A stretch of DNA of 43,030 nucleotides from Bacillota bacterium (GCA_017436705.1 JAFSCP010000031.1:1-43030), one strand, 5' to 3'. Positions 1-9,202 are shown, numbered from the stretch's first letter. Notes: generated by a model from the sequence alone, not told the origin. Program-made: numbers and translations.

Positions 1-750
1 GAACCGCCAGCCTGGGCCGCCGGCGGGGGGGGGAGCCGTTGTGTCTGCGCCGGGGACGGCTCCGCCGCCGCGCACGGCGCCCTGCGGATGCAGGGCGGGC
101 CGGTGGGTGTGACCGGCCACCAGGCTGGCAGAGTTTGCCTGACACCAGGAGCAAAGCCTTTGCTCGACTTTCTTTCCTTTGTCGTAGTTCCGTGCAGCGC
201 TTGTGGGGTCTTTGAAACCTGAAAGCTCCAGGGGACACCAGAGGTAGCGGACCATCCATCGTGCAGCTTTCCAGCCCTGGTTATTCAGCGGATCGACCTG
301 ATGACCGTGAAGCAGATGGTAATCGGCGAATCCTGAAGGATTGGAGAGAATCAGAGATTCATGGACTTCAGGCAGCTGGGGCGCAGAAAAACGGCGGTTT
401 GATTTGATACGGTCATGGTTGCCCCAGAGCATAAAAAGCCTGCCTGAACTGGCGAACCTGTCCAGAAGGGCAAAAATATCGCTGTGAACTTCTGCAATAT
501 CGCTGAAACGGCGGTTTTCCCAGAGCTCATCGCCGTCACCAAGTTCGATATATGTATAGTTGTTATTATAATAGTAGGTAAGCGCAGCCTCATAGATGGT
601 TTTGTTGCTCAGAAAACTATCACTCCAGTTGCCGACGCCACGGTGGCAGTCGCTGAAAAGTACGATGCGTTTATGCACTGCAGTACTTATGACAGGAGCG
701 TTTTCCAGGGCTTTGTCAATCTGCCGGTTAAAAAACTTGGATGAAAACAT
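1..750 (-). CDS. Metallophosphoesterase, C-terminus cut by window edge
   Basis: The open frame runs from an ATG at 748-750 off the left edge, 250 codons with no stop; AGGAGGT-like bases (GGGAGGT) precede the start. Calcineurin-like phosphoesterase motifs appear in order: SDCHRG (D34, H36), GDGDELWE (71-78), GNHD (110-113), HGHQ (148-151) and GHTHRP (213-218). These are the two-metal ligands of the family, so hydrolysis of a phosphate mono- or diester is expected; the substrate is unknown, though the layout recalls UDP-diacylglucosamine hydrolase-like proteins. After GHTHRP the frame becomes Gly/Pro/Ala-rich and encoded by about 80 percent GC DNA with a nine-G run (25-33), unlike the usual end of the family. 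The last ~35 residues may therefore be an insertion, a frameshift or an edge artefact. Confidence 0.85.
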   Translation of the reverse strand, partial: MFSSKFFNRQIDKALENAPVISTAVHKRIVLFSDCHRGVGNWSDSFLSNKTIYEAALTYYYNNNYTYIELGDGDELWENRRFSDIAEVHSDIFALLDRFASSGRLFMLWGNHDRIKSNRRFSAPQLPEVHESLILSNPSGFADYHLLHGHQVDPLNNQGWKAARWMVRYLWCPLELSGFKDPTSAARNYDKGKKVEQRLCSWCQANSASLVAGHTHRPALHPQGAVRGGGAVPGADTTAPPPAGGPGWRF

Positions 751-814
751 AAAAATACCTCCCGTTTATTGTATGCACTGTATTGCCGCTGTTGTTCTTC
801 CAAAAAACAAAAGC

Positions 815-830
815 CGGTGCATGAGCACCG
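815..830 (-). terminator. Rho-independent terminator for the FAD oxidoreductase operon
   Basis: On the minus strand CGGTGC-TCAT-GCACCG forms a 6-bp stem followed by GCTTTTGTTTTTT. It lies about 190 bases past the stop of the minus-strand oxidoreductase and before the metallophosphoesterase start, so it would end the GntR-ABC-oxidoreductase transcript. Confidence 0.6.
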
Positions 831-1018
831 ACATGTTTTATGCATAAATCCCCCGAAAATCCCCGGAGACATTGATATTTTTTTAAAATTGTGGAGAAAT
901 ACGGTCATTAGCAAATTTTCCAGAAAGAAAAGTGCTGATTTTCCCACATTTTATGAAATTTAATGCGGACTGCAGCGATTCTTAGGGGAACCGTGCATAA
1001 ATTTATTTTGCTGATTAT

Positions 1019-2305
1019 TTATATGGCGAAGATATTGTCTGCTGCTGCCATTGCTGATGAATAGGCAAACTGCAGGTTATAACCGCCGGTGTCACCGTCG
1101 ATGTCCAGAACTTCGCCGATGAAGTAAAGGCCCGGATACCGTTTGCTTTCCATGGTTTTGAGGCTGACTTCCTCAAGACTGACGCCGCCTTTTGTGACCA
1201 TGGCCACGTTGAAGCCGCCAAGACCGCTGACGCTGAATTCTGCGGCAGCAAGGCTGCGGGCAAGGGCTGAGATTTCTTTGCCGGAAAGGGCGGAAAGTTT
1301 TTTGTCAGCAGATTCGCTTCCTGAGGATAAAGCGAGTTCGACGATTTTCGACACGAATCGCTTCGGCAGACCATATTCTTCGGCGAGAAAACTTGTGACC
1401 GACCGGCTGCTGCCCGGCGCCGCTTTTTTAAGGCTGGCAGTTACCGTTTCAACATTTTCAGGGTAAACGAAATTTAATTCCAGCCGGCTGCCTGTAGTAA
1501 TATAACGGGAGTTGTTAATAATCACCGGCCCGGAAAGATTTTTGTGGGTAAAGAGCAGGTCTCCGGTGAAGGATTTTTTAAGGCCTGCTATTTTCATGCC
1601 GATATCTTTAAGGCTGATTCCGCTCAGCTCCCCAAACTGGTAGTCCTGCACGAATACAGGTGTAAGGGCAGGGCGTGGTTCTTCAATTTTTAGCCCCAGG
1701 TCATCGCGGAGCGCGCGGAATATGGAACCGTCAGACCCGGTGGTAGGATAGGAACAGCCTCCGGTGGCGACTACCAGGTTGGTACAGGTGTAAGTTTCGA
1801 CATTTTTCGACACACCATCAATACTTTCGACGATTACTTCAAAACCGCTTTCAAGGTCCTTAATCTGCGTTACAGAAGAGTTCAGGCGGATTTCGGCACC
1901 ATTCGCCGCGCAGGCTTCCATCAGGGCGTTTTTAACATCATGGGCATCCATGGAAGCAGGGAAAACCTTGCCGTCTTCACGTTCTGTAAGAGGCACCCCA
2001 AGACTTTCCAGGAAGCTCATAAGCTCCAGATTGTTGTGTTTGTACAGGCAGGTTCTTATCCGGCTGCCATGGTCACCGTAGCAGTCAAGAAAGTCCTTGA
2101 TGGACCCGCCGTGGGTAACATTGCACTGACCGGAGCCGGCCATGAGCAGCTTCATGGCCGGCCTTGCGGTCTTTTCAAGCATTAAAACATCCTTACCGTG
2201 ACCGCAAGGCACGCCGGCCCCGAAATAGAGGCCGGCGGCTCCGGTTCCGATAAGGATCGTCTTATAATAGTTATTCTTATTTGTATCCTTCAATACGTTC
2301 TGCAT
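1019..2305 (-). CDS. HI0933/YhiN-family NAD(P)/FAD-dependent oxidoreductase
   Basis: A 428-residue flavoprotein. The dinucleotide-binding glycines GTGAAGLYFG sit at about residues 20-29, the family-typical block MAGSGQCNVTH at 55-65 and a C-terminal FAD-contacting stretch GEVLDIDGDTGGYNLQFA near the end; length matches the HI0933-like (aminoacetone oxidase-like) family, whose physiological substrate is unclear. A longer frame starts upstream, but the ATG at 2303-2305 has AAGAAGGA ten bases before it and is preferred. That start lies inside the last 29 bases of the ABC permease gene, so translation is probably coupled. A terminator follows at 815-830. The first glycine motif differs slightly from the usual GGGAAG, which is tolerated in relatives. 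Confidence 0.85.
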   Translation of the reverse strand: MQNVLKDTNKNNYYKTILIGTGAAGLYFGAGVPCGHGKDVLMLEKTARPAMKLLMAGSGQCNVTHGGSIKDFLDCYGDHGSRIRTCLYKHNNLELMSFLESLGVPLTEREDGKVFPASMDAHDVKNALMEACAANGAEIRLNSSVTQIKDLESGFEVIVESIDGVSKNVETYTCTNLVVATGGCSYPTTGSDGSIFRALRDDLGLKIEEPRPALTPVFVQDYQFGELSGISLKDIGMKIAGLKKSFTGDLLFTHKNLSGPVIINNSRYITTGSRLELNFVYPENVETVTASLKKAAPGSSRSVTSFLAEEYGLPKRFVSKIVELALSSGSESADKKLSALSGKEISALARSLAAAEFSVSGLGGFNVAMVTKGGVSLEEVSLKTMESKRYPGLYFIGEVLDIDGDTGGYNLQFAYSSAMAAADNIFAI

Positions 2306-4301
2306 AATAGTCATATCCTTCTTTTTTGTAAAGGCTCTGCAGGATTTCAAGTGTATTGGTGTCACGTGCGTTTACTGAGAAGTTGATGCTTGCCTGCGGC
2401 ATGTCTTCCGGATTGGTTGCCGGAACGGAAACTATTTCCATAACCGGTCCGTAGGATGAAGAAGTTACATTGCCGTCGATAATGGCGGAATTGTAGGACT
2501 TCTTTGTACCTTCGCTGCCTTTCTTCATCATGATGTCGCCGTGGATGCTGAGTGGATAAACATATTCCTCTGAGTCTGTCACCACTTCACCTGAAGCCTT
2601 TATAGTATATGTTCTATTATAATAGTCTTTGCGCAATGCTGCAAGGAACTCTTCGATTTCTTCTGTATCTTCTATGACAATCATAACATCATTATTACTC
2701 CAGCCCTTGAACTCCTTGGCAGTAATCTGGTCGAATTCTGCGTCAGTCACATCACCGTACTTTTCCATGATGTAGTCGTAAGTGTAGCTGTCGTAAGTGT
2801 GAAGCTGGATGTAGCTTACGTTTTCGGCCTTGATCTTTTCGGAAAGATTTCCTTCGTCCATGAATTCTTTGCTGGTGATGATGCTGTTGAGCTTGTCAGC
2901 AATGTTCTGGTCCAGCTTTACCTCGAAGCGGCGCTGCATGTGCTTGCCGTTTTTAAGGGTGTAATCATAGGTCATATACAGATTTGCAATTCTGGTAATA
3001 CTTCCGTCCTGAGCGTAGACTTCCACACCGCCGTTGTAATTGTCCCAGTCGTACATTTCGTTTTCGACGATGTATTTATGAAGGTCGAGAACCATGGCGA
3101 TGGTTTCGGGGTCATTGAGTTCGTAGTCTGATTCAGGAATAAAGTCATCCTCGAAATTACTGTAGTAGAATCTGTCGCCGTAAACTTCGAAAGCGTATCT
3201 GCTTACGGAAACCACATCTTCTGCCGCAGGAACTTTCTTTGCAAATCCTGTGATGTCGTAAACTGTCACGCTTGTGAACAGAGCTGCCAGAACCACGTAG
3301 ATTCCAAGGGACATGAGGTTCTGTCTGTTTATGATTTTAATGGAACGGGCCAGGATGATTTTCACTACCACGAAGGTGAGGAGTGTGCCGAAAATCATGC
3401 CTGCAAGAAGCATAACAAGGCCGCTGTCAATTGCTTCATAGAAGAACCAGCCGAATGCTGCCATTCCCACGAACACGATAGCCCATGTGATGATTTCCTC
3501 GATTACTCTGTAGAGTATGGAGTCGCCCACATGTTCAAGCTTGGCTCTGGAGTAGGCTATGAATGCCAGTACCAGCATCACAATTCCTGCGATGATATAG
3601 CATACAATCTGAAGTCCGGTATAGTCCTCAGTACCGTTTCCTTCCATAAGCATTGCAAGAAGCGGGTTGGACCAGCTCATGAATGTCACCACTCCGTCAG
3701 GAACGCTGTAAAATCCCGGCAGGAAACCTTCGCAGTACATCATGGCAATCCACACAACCAGCGGTACAATTCCGAAAAATACTCCGGAAAGCAGCAGATG
3801 CATAACAGTAGTTCCTGTCAGCGCACCGGCCAGTGTGAACAGTCCGTAAAAGAAAGTGATGATAATCACTGACATTAGCGCCCAGAAGCAGACTTTTTCA
3901 AATCTGCCTGCAACCAGCAGGTAGAACAGAGCAGTTACAGCCACAGGTACCACGCACATGAGCCAGCCGGTTACAGCATGTGAACAGAAAATCTTGTTTC
4001 TGCTGAAAGGCTGAGCGTGAACTGCGGTTGCTTTAACCGGATTGTGCAGGTAGCCCATCATCAGCATTGAAGCGATGAGCGGCACTGCTACCATAAGAAT
4101 TACAAAGGCAAAGTTCCAGTTATTCAGGCAATCGTCCAGGTACCAGTGATTTTCCACTGTCAGCATAGTATCGTCCACCAGAAGAGGGAAGATTCCCGCC
4201 ATGAAGTAGGTGATAAAGGACAGTGCCGGCAGATACCAGTACATTTTTATATTTTCTACAATCAGAGCTTTTGAAAGGCTGAATACAGGCTTATTTTTCA
4301 T
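2277..4301 (-). CDS. ABC transporter permease with large C-terminal extracytoplasmic domain
   Basis: A 674-residue protein: roughly the first 370 residues hold many hydrophobic segments, followed by an acidic, soluble region of about 280 residues. This matches permeases paired with YtrB-type ATPases; the C-terminal part resembles the DUF6449 region of that group, assigned here by memory only. The start at 4299-4301 has GGGAGGTG nine bases upstream; an in-frame extension would reach into the ATPase gene and is rejected. It overlaps the upstream ATPase by 11 bases and the downstream oxidoreductase by 29, indicating one operon. The likely role is export or sensing of a cell-envelope-active compound, as in Bacillus ytr loci; the substrate cannot be read from the sequence. 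Confidence 0.8.
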   Translation of the reverse strand: MKNKPVFSLSKALIVENIKMYWYLPALSFITYFMAGIFPLLVDDTMLTVENHWYLDDCLNNWNFAFVILMVAVPLIASMLMMGYLHNPVKATAVHAQPFSRNKIFCSHAVTGWLMCVVPVAVTALFYLLVAGRFEKVCFWALMSVIIITFFYGLFTLAGALTGTTVMHLLLSGVFFGIVPLVVWIAMMYCEGFLPGFYSVPDGVVTFMSWSNPLLAMLMEGNGTEDYTGLQIVCYIIAGIVMLVLAFIAYSRAKLEHVGDSILYRVIEEIITWAIVFVGMAAFGWFFYEAIDSGLVMLLAGMIFGTLLTFVVVKIILARSIKIINRQNLMSLGIYVVLAALFTSVTVYDITGFAKKVPAAEDVVSVSRYAFEVYGDRFYYSNFEDDFIPESDYELNDPETIAMVLDLHKYIVENEMYDWDNYNGGVEVYAQDGSITRIANLYMTYDYTLKNGKHMQRRFEVKLDQNIADKLNSIITSKEFMDEGNLSEKIKAENVSYIQLHTYDSYTYDYIMEKYGDVTDAEFDQITAKEFKGWSNNDVMIVIEDTEEIEEFLAALRKDYYNRTYTIKASGEVVTDSEEYVYPLSIHGDIMMKKGSEGTKKSYNSAIIDGNVTSSSYGPVMEIVSVPATNPEDMPQASINFSVNARDTNTLEILQSLYKKEGYDYYAERIEGYK

Positions 4302-4998
4302 AGTGAACACCTCCCAGCTTTTCGATGAAAATTTCTTCAATTGATACAGGTGCTTCCATTTCCAGCAGGTCGCCTTCAAAAATCATCTTTCCGCCGGCGA
4401 TGATGCCGATGTAGTTGCACACATCTTCCATTTCCTTGGCGTTATGGGAAGAAACCAGTACGGTCATTTCCTTGTCTGCCACATCTTCCATAACGTAGTG
4501 CCAGAGTTTGCGGCGGACGATAGGGTCCAGGCCGTCAACAGGCTCGTCAAGGATCAGGTAGTCAGGCATTGCTGCCAGAGCCAGGCTGAAAGCTGCCTGT
4601 TTTTTCATACCCTTTGAGAATTTGCCGATGTTTTTCTTCGGATTTAGGCCGAAGTCGGCAATCATTGCGCGGAATCTTTCTTCGTTCCACAGTGGGTAAA
4701 GTTTTTTGTAAAATGCGCCCATCTGATTCAGGCTGTAACCTCTGAAAAAGAAAAGGTCGTCAGGGATAACCTGCATGCGGGCTTTGAGCGCCTCGTTGTC
4801 GGTCACCGCCTGGTTGTCGACAGTAATTGAACCTTCGTCCTGCACCAGCAGTCCTGAAAGGTGCTTTATAATAGTAGTTTTGCCTGCACCGTTGAGACCC
4901 ATGAGGCCGTAAACCGCCCCCTTAGGTACGGTAAGGCTGAAATTGTCCAGTGCTTTATAGTCGCCGAAATTCTTGGACAGACTTTCAATCTTAATCAT
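4291..4998 (-). CDS. ABC transporter ATP-binding protein, YtrB-like
   Basis: 235 residues. Walker A GLNGAGKT is at 34-41, a signature-like FSKGMKKQ near the middle and Walker B YLILDEPVDGLD after it; the Lys-rich signature without LSGGQ is usual in YtrB-type ATPases. The ATG at 4996-4998 overlaps the GntR stop by eight bases (ATGATTAA) and is preceded by GGAGG. With the permease it forms a two-subunit transporter under control of the GntR protein encoded just upstream. Confidence 0.9.
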   Translation of the reverse strand: MIKIESLSKNFGDYKALDNFSLTVPKGAVYGLMGLNGAGKTTIIKHLSGLLVQDEGSITVDNQAVTDNEALKARMQVIPDDLFFFRGYSLNQMGAFYKKLYPLWNEERFRAMIADFGLNPKKNIGKFSKGMKKQAAFSLALAAMPDYLILDEPVDGLDPIVRRKLWHYVMEDVADKEMTVLVSSHNAKEMEDVCNYIGIIAGGKMIFEGDLLEMEAPVSIEEIFIEKLGGVHYEK

Positions 4999-5377
4999 CT
5001 GATAACCTCCTTTGTTCCATAATCTCCAGGGCGATGCGCTGCGCATCGTCGAAACTCAGCCCCAGGAAAAGAAATTCCCTGAATGCTTCGTCAAAGGCCG
5101 CCCTGGCCCTCTCAAGTGCATGAGCATCAACTCTTATCTGACTGATGTCCGCTACGAAAGTACCCACGCCGCTGGTGGTATAAATGTACCCCTGGCGTTC
5201 AAGTTCCCTGTAAGCCTTCTGCACTGTGTTGGGATTGACTGTAATGGTTTTGGAAAGTTCTCTGACCGACGGAAGCTTTTCCCCGGAAGCCAGGATGCCG
5301 GTCATGATCAGTTCCTTGAGATTGTCTGTAACCTGTTCGTAAATGGACTTGCGACTTTTCAGGTCCAGTTGAAACAT
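4991..5377 (-). CDS. GntR-family transcriptional regulator, YtrA/YhcF subfamily
   Basis: 128 residues: a winged-helix DNA-binding domain at about 10-75 (IYEQVTDNLKELIMTG, LPSVRELSKTITVNPNTV) and a short helical C-terminus of about 50 residues. This short tail separates the YtrA subfamily from long GntR proteins. YtrA regulators repress the ABC genes they precede, and here the next gene is a YtrB-like ATPase that overlaps it. The promoter upstream carries an AGTGTAC/GTACACT inverted repeat, a fitting operator. Confidence 0.9.
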   Translation of the reverse strand: MFQLDLKSRKSIYEQVTDNLKELIMTGILASGEKLPSVRELSKTITVNPNTVQKAYRELERQGYIYTTSGVGTFVADISQIRVDAHALERARAAFDEAFREFLFLGLSFDDAQRIALEIMEQRRLSDD

Positions 5378-5469
5378 GTAAAAATCCCCTTTCTTAAGTA
5401 TTCCCCTCTGAAAGTTTACCGGTGCCCCTTTTGCAAAACCGGGAAACTTCCATACAAGTTCTGTCTTGT

Positions 5470-5506
5470 TGTACTAAGTGTACCATGCAGCATAGTACAC
5501 TGTCAA
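5470..5506 (-). promoter_or_regulatory. Promoter and candidate GntR operator of the ABC operon
   Basis: On the minus strand TTGACA (5501-5506) and TACACT (5477-5482) are 18 bases apart. A perfect 7-bp inverted repeat, AGTGTAC (5477-5483) and GTACACT (5495-5501), fills the spacer and touches both boxes, so a bound repressor would block RNA polymerase. The regulator encoded next is the obvious candidate. Confidence 0.65.
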
Positions 5507-5658
5507 CAGTTTTTGTTGTTGATTTTCTGCGTTTTTCTGCAAAATTCCCCTAGACAACAAGCGTAAAATTTGCAATAATATAATGTTAGTTAAAGTTATG
5601 TTAATTTTTAAATTAAATATATTTCACAATTATTCAAGACAAAATACGGAGGCAAATC

Positions 5659-7371
5659 ATGGAAAAAATGCAGCCAATGCTCTTTACGACTATTAAAGAG
5701 TATGATGCAAAACAATTCACAAAAGACGTTATAGCAGGTGTTATCGTTGCGATTATCGCGCTGCCGTTATCAATCGCTCTGGCTCTTGCTTCAGGTGTAG
5801 GTCCTGAACAGGGTATCTACACAGCAATTATTGCCGGTTTCGTAATTTCTTTCTTCGGGGGAAGTGCGGTGCAGGTATCCGGACCGACTGCAGCCTTTGC
5901 AACCATCGTTGCAGGTATCGTGGCAAAGAACGGTATGGAAGGCCTGGCAGTGGCAACAATCCTGGCCGGTATCATCCTTATAATCATGGGTGTATGCCGC
6001 CTTGGCAATCTGATCAAATTCATTCCTTTCACTATTACAACAGGCTTTACTTCCGGTATCGCGGTTACAATCGTGCTGGGTCAGCTCAAGGACTTCTTCG
6101 GGGTTACATATCCTGCAGGCATGGAAACAATCGAAACTATGCAAAAAGTCGAAGCTTTCGTCGCAGGTATCGACACATGGAACCCTGCAGCCCTTATTGT
6201 AGGCGGCGTATGCCTTGCAATTTTAATCATTATGCCTAAATTCTCCGACAGAATCCCGCCATCACTTATCGCAGTAATCGTGGGCATTGCAATGACCAAG
6301 CTCCTTCCGCTGGAAGTAAACACAATCGGAGATTTATATACTATCAGCAACAGCCTTCCTTCATTCCACATGCCTGAAATCAGCTACGGAATGATCAGAA
6401 CTGCTCTGCCTGATGCTTTCACAATTGCAATCCTTGCAGCGATTGAATCACTGCTTTCCTGCGTAGTTGCAGACGGTATGATCAACGGAAAACACCGTTC
6501 CAACACAGAACTTGTGGCACAGGGTCTCGGTAACGTGGCTTCTGCTCTGTTCGGCGGTATCCCTGCTACAGGCGCAATCGCAAGAACTGCTGCAAACGTT
6601 AAGAACGGCGGACGTACTCCTGTTGCCGGTATGGTACACGCAGTAGTACTTCTTCTTGTACTCATCGTGCTTATGCCTTATGCAGCACTTATTCCTATGC
6701 CTACAATTGCGGCAATCCTTATGATGGTTGCCTATAATATGTGCCAGTGGAGAACATTTGTGGGTCTCCTGAAGACTGCACCTAAGAGTGACAACATCGT
6801 ACTTGTGGCAACTTTCCTGCTCACTGTAATTTTCGACCTGGTAATCGCAATCGAAGTTGGTATGCTTGCAGCATGCGTTCTTTTCATGAAGCGTATGAGC
6901 GAAGAAACAGACGTTGTACGCTGGAAGTACATAGGTGAAGAAGATCCTGAAGTTGAAGAGGACTCCGAAGCTACAAAGGCTGAACTCCGCGATATTCCAA
7001 GAACAATCAAAGTATACGAAATCACAGGACCGCTTTTCTTCGGTGCGGCTGATCGTATCAAGGATATTGCAGGTGATGCACATACATGCTGCCTGATTCT
7101 CAGAATGAGAAGTGTACCTGCTCTTGACAGTACTGCCATGAATGCGATGGTTGACCTTTATCATCGCTGTGCGAAGAAGAACACTACTCTTATTCTTTCA
7201 CATGTTAACGAGCAGCCTATGAGAGCTATGGAAAAAGCCGGCTATGTTGATATGGTGGGAAGAGAAAACTTCTGCCGCAACATCGATGAAGCAATCTCCA
7301 TTGCAGAAGAAATCGCTGCAGATGTTTATGCAGGAAACGCTGAAGAAAACAACGAAAAAGAAGACATCTAA
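5659..7371 (+). CDS. SulP-family inorganic anion transporter with STAS domain
   Basis: 570 residues. The N-terminal ~400 residues are membrane segments with SulP hallmarks (ALPLSIALALASGVGPEQGI, then GGSAVQVSGPTAAF); residues about 440-550 form a cytoplasmic STAS domain (PLFFGAADRI, LRMRSVPALDSTAMNA). Members move sulfate, bicarbonate or other anions; the substrate cannot be decided here. The ATG follows GGAGG. A TATAAT box is visible at 5579-5584 without a convincing -35. The sppA gene follows after 24 bases, probably in the same transcript. Confidence 0.93.
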   Translation: MEKMQPMLFTTIKEYDAKQFTKDVIAGVIVAIIALPLSIALALASGVGPEQGIYTAIIAGFVISFFGGSAVQVSGPTAAFATIVAGIVAKNGMEGLAVATILAGIILIIMGVCRLGNLIKFIPFTITTGFTSGIAVTIVLGQLKDFFGVTYPAGMETIETMQKVEAFVAGIDTWNPAALIVGGVCLAILIIMPKFSDRIPPSLIAVIVGIAMTKLLPLEVNTIGDLYTISNSLPSFHMPEISYGMIRTALPDAFTIAILAAIESLLSCVVADGMINGKHRSNTELVAQGLGNVASALFGGIPATGAIARTAANVKNGGRTPVAGMVHAVVLLLVLIVLMPYAALIPMPTIAAILMMVAYNMCQWRTFVGLLKTAPKSDNIVLVATFLLTVIFDLVIAIEVGMLAACVLFMKRMSEETDVVRWKYIGEEDPEVEEDSEATKAELRDIPRTIKVYEITGPLFFGAADRIKDIAGDAHTCCLILRMRSVPALDSTAMNAMVDLYHRCAKKNTTLILSHVNEQPMRAMEKAGYVDMVGRENFCRNIDEAISIAEEIAADVYAGNAEENNEKEDI

Positions 7372-7395
7372 AAATAAAGAAAGGGGAGTATTATT

Positions 7396-8472
7396 TTGGA
7401 CAATTCGAACGAAAAAATGAATGAAGTTCAGTACTATTCTGACGGCAATTTCGGAGATGATAAGAATGTGGCCTCAAAGCCACCTGTGCAGAAGAAAAAA
7501 CTGCCTGCCTGGGCCAAGGCTCTTATAATCATTGCAGCGGTAATAGCCGGCGTGGTCCTTCTGACCAGCGGCTGCAACAGCATGCTTGACAGTCTGAAAG
7601 AAGAATTTTCTTTCAGCGAACCAGGCAATGAAGTTGTAACAGATTTCGGACACGAATATATCGGTGCACTCTACGTTGAAGGTGAAATCAGCGAAGGAAC
7701 TGTGGGAACATATAACCATACATATCTGATGAATTCAGTCGATGCCATGATTGAAGACCCTGAAAACAAGGGGATGATTATTTATGTCAATACTCCCGGC
7801 GGCAGCGTATTTGCTTCTGACGAGCTGTATCTGAAAATCAGGGAATATCAGGAAACAACAGGCCGTCCGGTTTACTCTTCAATGCAGTCACAGGCCACAT
7901 CCGGCGGATACTATATTTCAGCGTCTGCTGACAAAATCCTGGCAAACCGTAACTGCTGGACCGGTTCAATAGGTGTTACAATGGGTACTTTCCTGGATGT
8001 GAGTGAGCTCCTTGAAAATCTGGGAATCCGCACTGAGACAATTACTTCCGGCGACAACAAGGCTATGGGCGGAAGCTACGAACCTATGACTGACGAGCAG
8101 AAAGAGATTTTCCAGAGTCTCATTGACGAAGCCTACGACCAGTTTGTATCAATAGTTGCAGAGGGCAGAAAAATGGACGAAGCCAAGGTGCGCAGACTTG
8201 CAGACGGCAGAATCTACACTGCTCAGCAGGCTGTATCAAACGGCCTTATCGACCAGATTGCTACTTTTGAAGAGGCAATCGATGATATGAAAGCTGCATA
8301 TGATCTTGGAAACTGCACCGTTGAAACTTTCCGTGCGGAAACATCAACAGACCTGTTTTCCCTTCTCGGGGAAGCAGCCGCAGGCGGAGCCGTTGATGCT
8401 GATCTTATTGAACAGCTCATGGAACTTGACGGTAAAGTGCAGCTGAGCTACATCTGTGAAGTAAGAAAATAA
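7396..8472 (+). CDS. sppA: Signal peptide peptidase SppA, S49 family
   Basis: 358 residues. A cytoplasmic N-terminus of about 35 residues precedes a membrane segment (AWAKALIIIAAVIAGVVLL), then an extracytoplasmic S49 domain with YVNTPGGSVFASDELY, the serine-containing ATSGGYYIS and a later TSGDNKAMGG lysine. These correspond to the Ser-Lys dyad of bacterial SppA, which degrades signal-peptide remnants in the membrane. The start is TTG, supported by GGGGAG about eight bases upstream; no ATG fits. The membrane segment ends in LLTSGCNSM, which resembles but does not match a strict lipobox. A strong terminator follows. Confidence 0.9.
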   Translation: MDNSNEKMNEVQYYSDGNFGDDKNVASKPPVQKKKLPAWAKALIIIAAVIAGVVLLTSGCNSMLDSLKEEFSFSEPGNEVVTDFGHEYIGALYVEGEISEGTVGTYNHTYLMNSVDAMIEDPENKGMIIYVNTPGGSVFASDELYLKIREYQETTGRPVYSSMQSQATSGGYYISASADKILANRNCWTGSIGVTMGTFLDVSELLENLGIRTETITSGDNKAMGGSYEPMTDEQKEIFQSLIDEAYDQFVSIVAEGRKMDEAKVRRLADGRIYTAQQAVSNGLIDQIATFEEAIDDMKAAYDLGNCTVETFRAETSTDLFSLLGEAAAGGAVDADLIEQLMELDGKVQLSYICEVRK

Positions 8473-8485
8473 AACATATAAAGAA

Positions 8486-8520
8486 AACCGCTGCAAGGCC
8501 TGAGCCTGCAGCGGTTTTTT
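8486..8520 (+). terminator. Bidirectional terminator between sppA and the XRE gene
   Basis: AACCGCTGCA (8486-8495) pairs with TGCAGCGGTT (8507-8516), followed by TTTT. On the minus strand the same stem is followed by TTTTCTTTAT, so it can also end the convergent XRE gene. Confidence 0.85.
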
Positions 8521-8525
8521 GACTC

Positions 8526-9074
8526 TTAAAGAGTATCCTGTTCGATAACTGAAATTGAAGATGCTGCCTTCTGGAGCAGTATGACAGCTTCGGCTTTGAC
8601 TGTTGCATTGGCGTAGAGTCCGCGGTCAGAATAAGCAACTGCTTTGCTGAGATAAGCTGCGGCTGCAGCCGGTTCATCCAGAGTTTCCCTGGCCAGCGCC
8701 AGAAATGCTTTGGCAAGAAGCGCCTCGAATTCATCGGACAGTTCTTCCGGATAGTTGTCTTCCATGGCAGCCAGCGCATTCCAGTCGCATGACCGGGCAG
8801 CCTTCTTGGCGGCTGTGATTGCAGCAGCAACATCGCTTATATGAGAAAGCTCTCTGCTGCTTTCATTGGAAGATGAAGATGAAAAGTCGAGAATATCAGG
8901 CAGATCCAGAACTTCTGCCAGGTATTCAAGAGTCGGAAGGGACGGCAGCGCATTGCCGTTCTCAATCTGGCTCAGCATGTTCCGTGTTATGAAGTTTCCT
9001 ACGACCTGACTCTGAGTCATTTTTTTCGCAATGCGGGCTTCTTTGATTACGTGTCCCAGTTCTGCGGCATTCAT
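8526..9074 (-). CDS. XRE-family regulator, N-terminal HTH with helical C-terminus
   Basis: 182 residues. A Cro/C1-type HTH covers about residues 6-62 (GHVIKEARIAKKMTQSQV, ITRNMLSQIENGNALPS). The remainder is helical and Ala-rich and may be TPR-like. It is divergent from the NfeD/flotillin operon. A perfect 15-bp palindrome lies between its own -10 box and start, and an identical copy lies next to the -10 box of the neighbouring operon; I infer that it represses both. Relatives usually respond to cell-envelope or peptide signals, which is not shown here. Confidence 0.88.
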   Translation of the reverse strand: MNAAELGHVIKEARIAKKMTQSQVVGNFITRNMLSQIENGNALPSLPTLEYLAEVLDLPDILDFSSSSSNESSRELSHISDVAAAITAAKKAARSCDWNALAAMEDNYPEELSDEFEALLAKAFLALARETLDEPAAAAAYLSKAVAYSDRGLYANATVKAEAVILLQKAASSISVIEQDTL

Positions 9075-9107
9075 AGTATCACCTCAATTTTTACGCGTTT
9101 ACACGTA

Positions 9108-9132
9108 GTAAATAATATTTACTGATACTATA
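9108..9132 (-). promoter_or_regulatory. XRE gene -10 box with operator palindrome copy 1
   Basis: On the minus strand a TATAGT box (plus 9127-9132) is followed five bases later by the perfect palindrome GTAAATAATATTTAC (9108-9122; arms GTAAAT/ATTTAC). The possible -35 (TTGCTT, 17 bases upstream) is weak. An identical palindrome lies at 9235-9249. Confidence 0.65.
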
Positions 9133-9202
9133 CCAAATATCAACCCAAAAAGCAAGCTTTTTTAAAAAACTTAAAAAATTACTTTAAAGCATAAAAATCA
9201 TG

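Noticed and set aside
6448-7164. 238-codon minus-strand frame
   Set aside because: Lies fully antisense to the SulP gene; the Cys/His-rich product is typical of a shadow frame.
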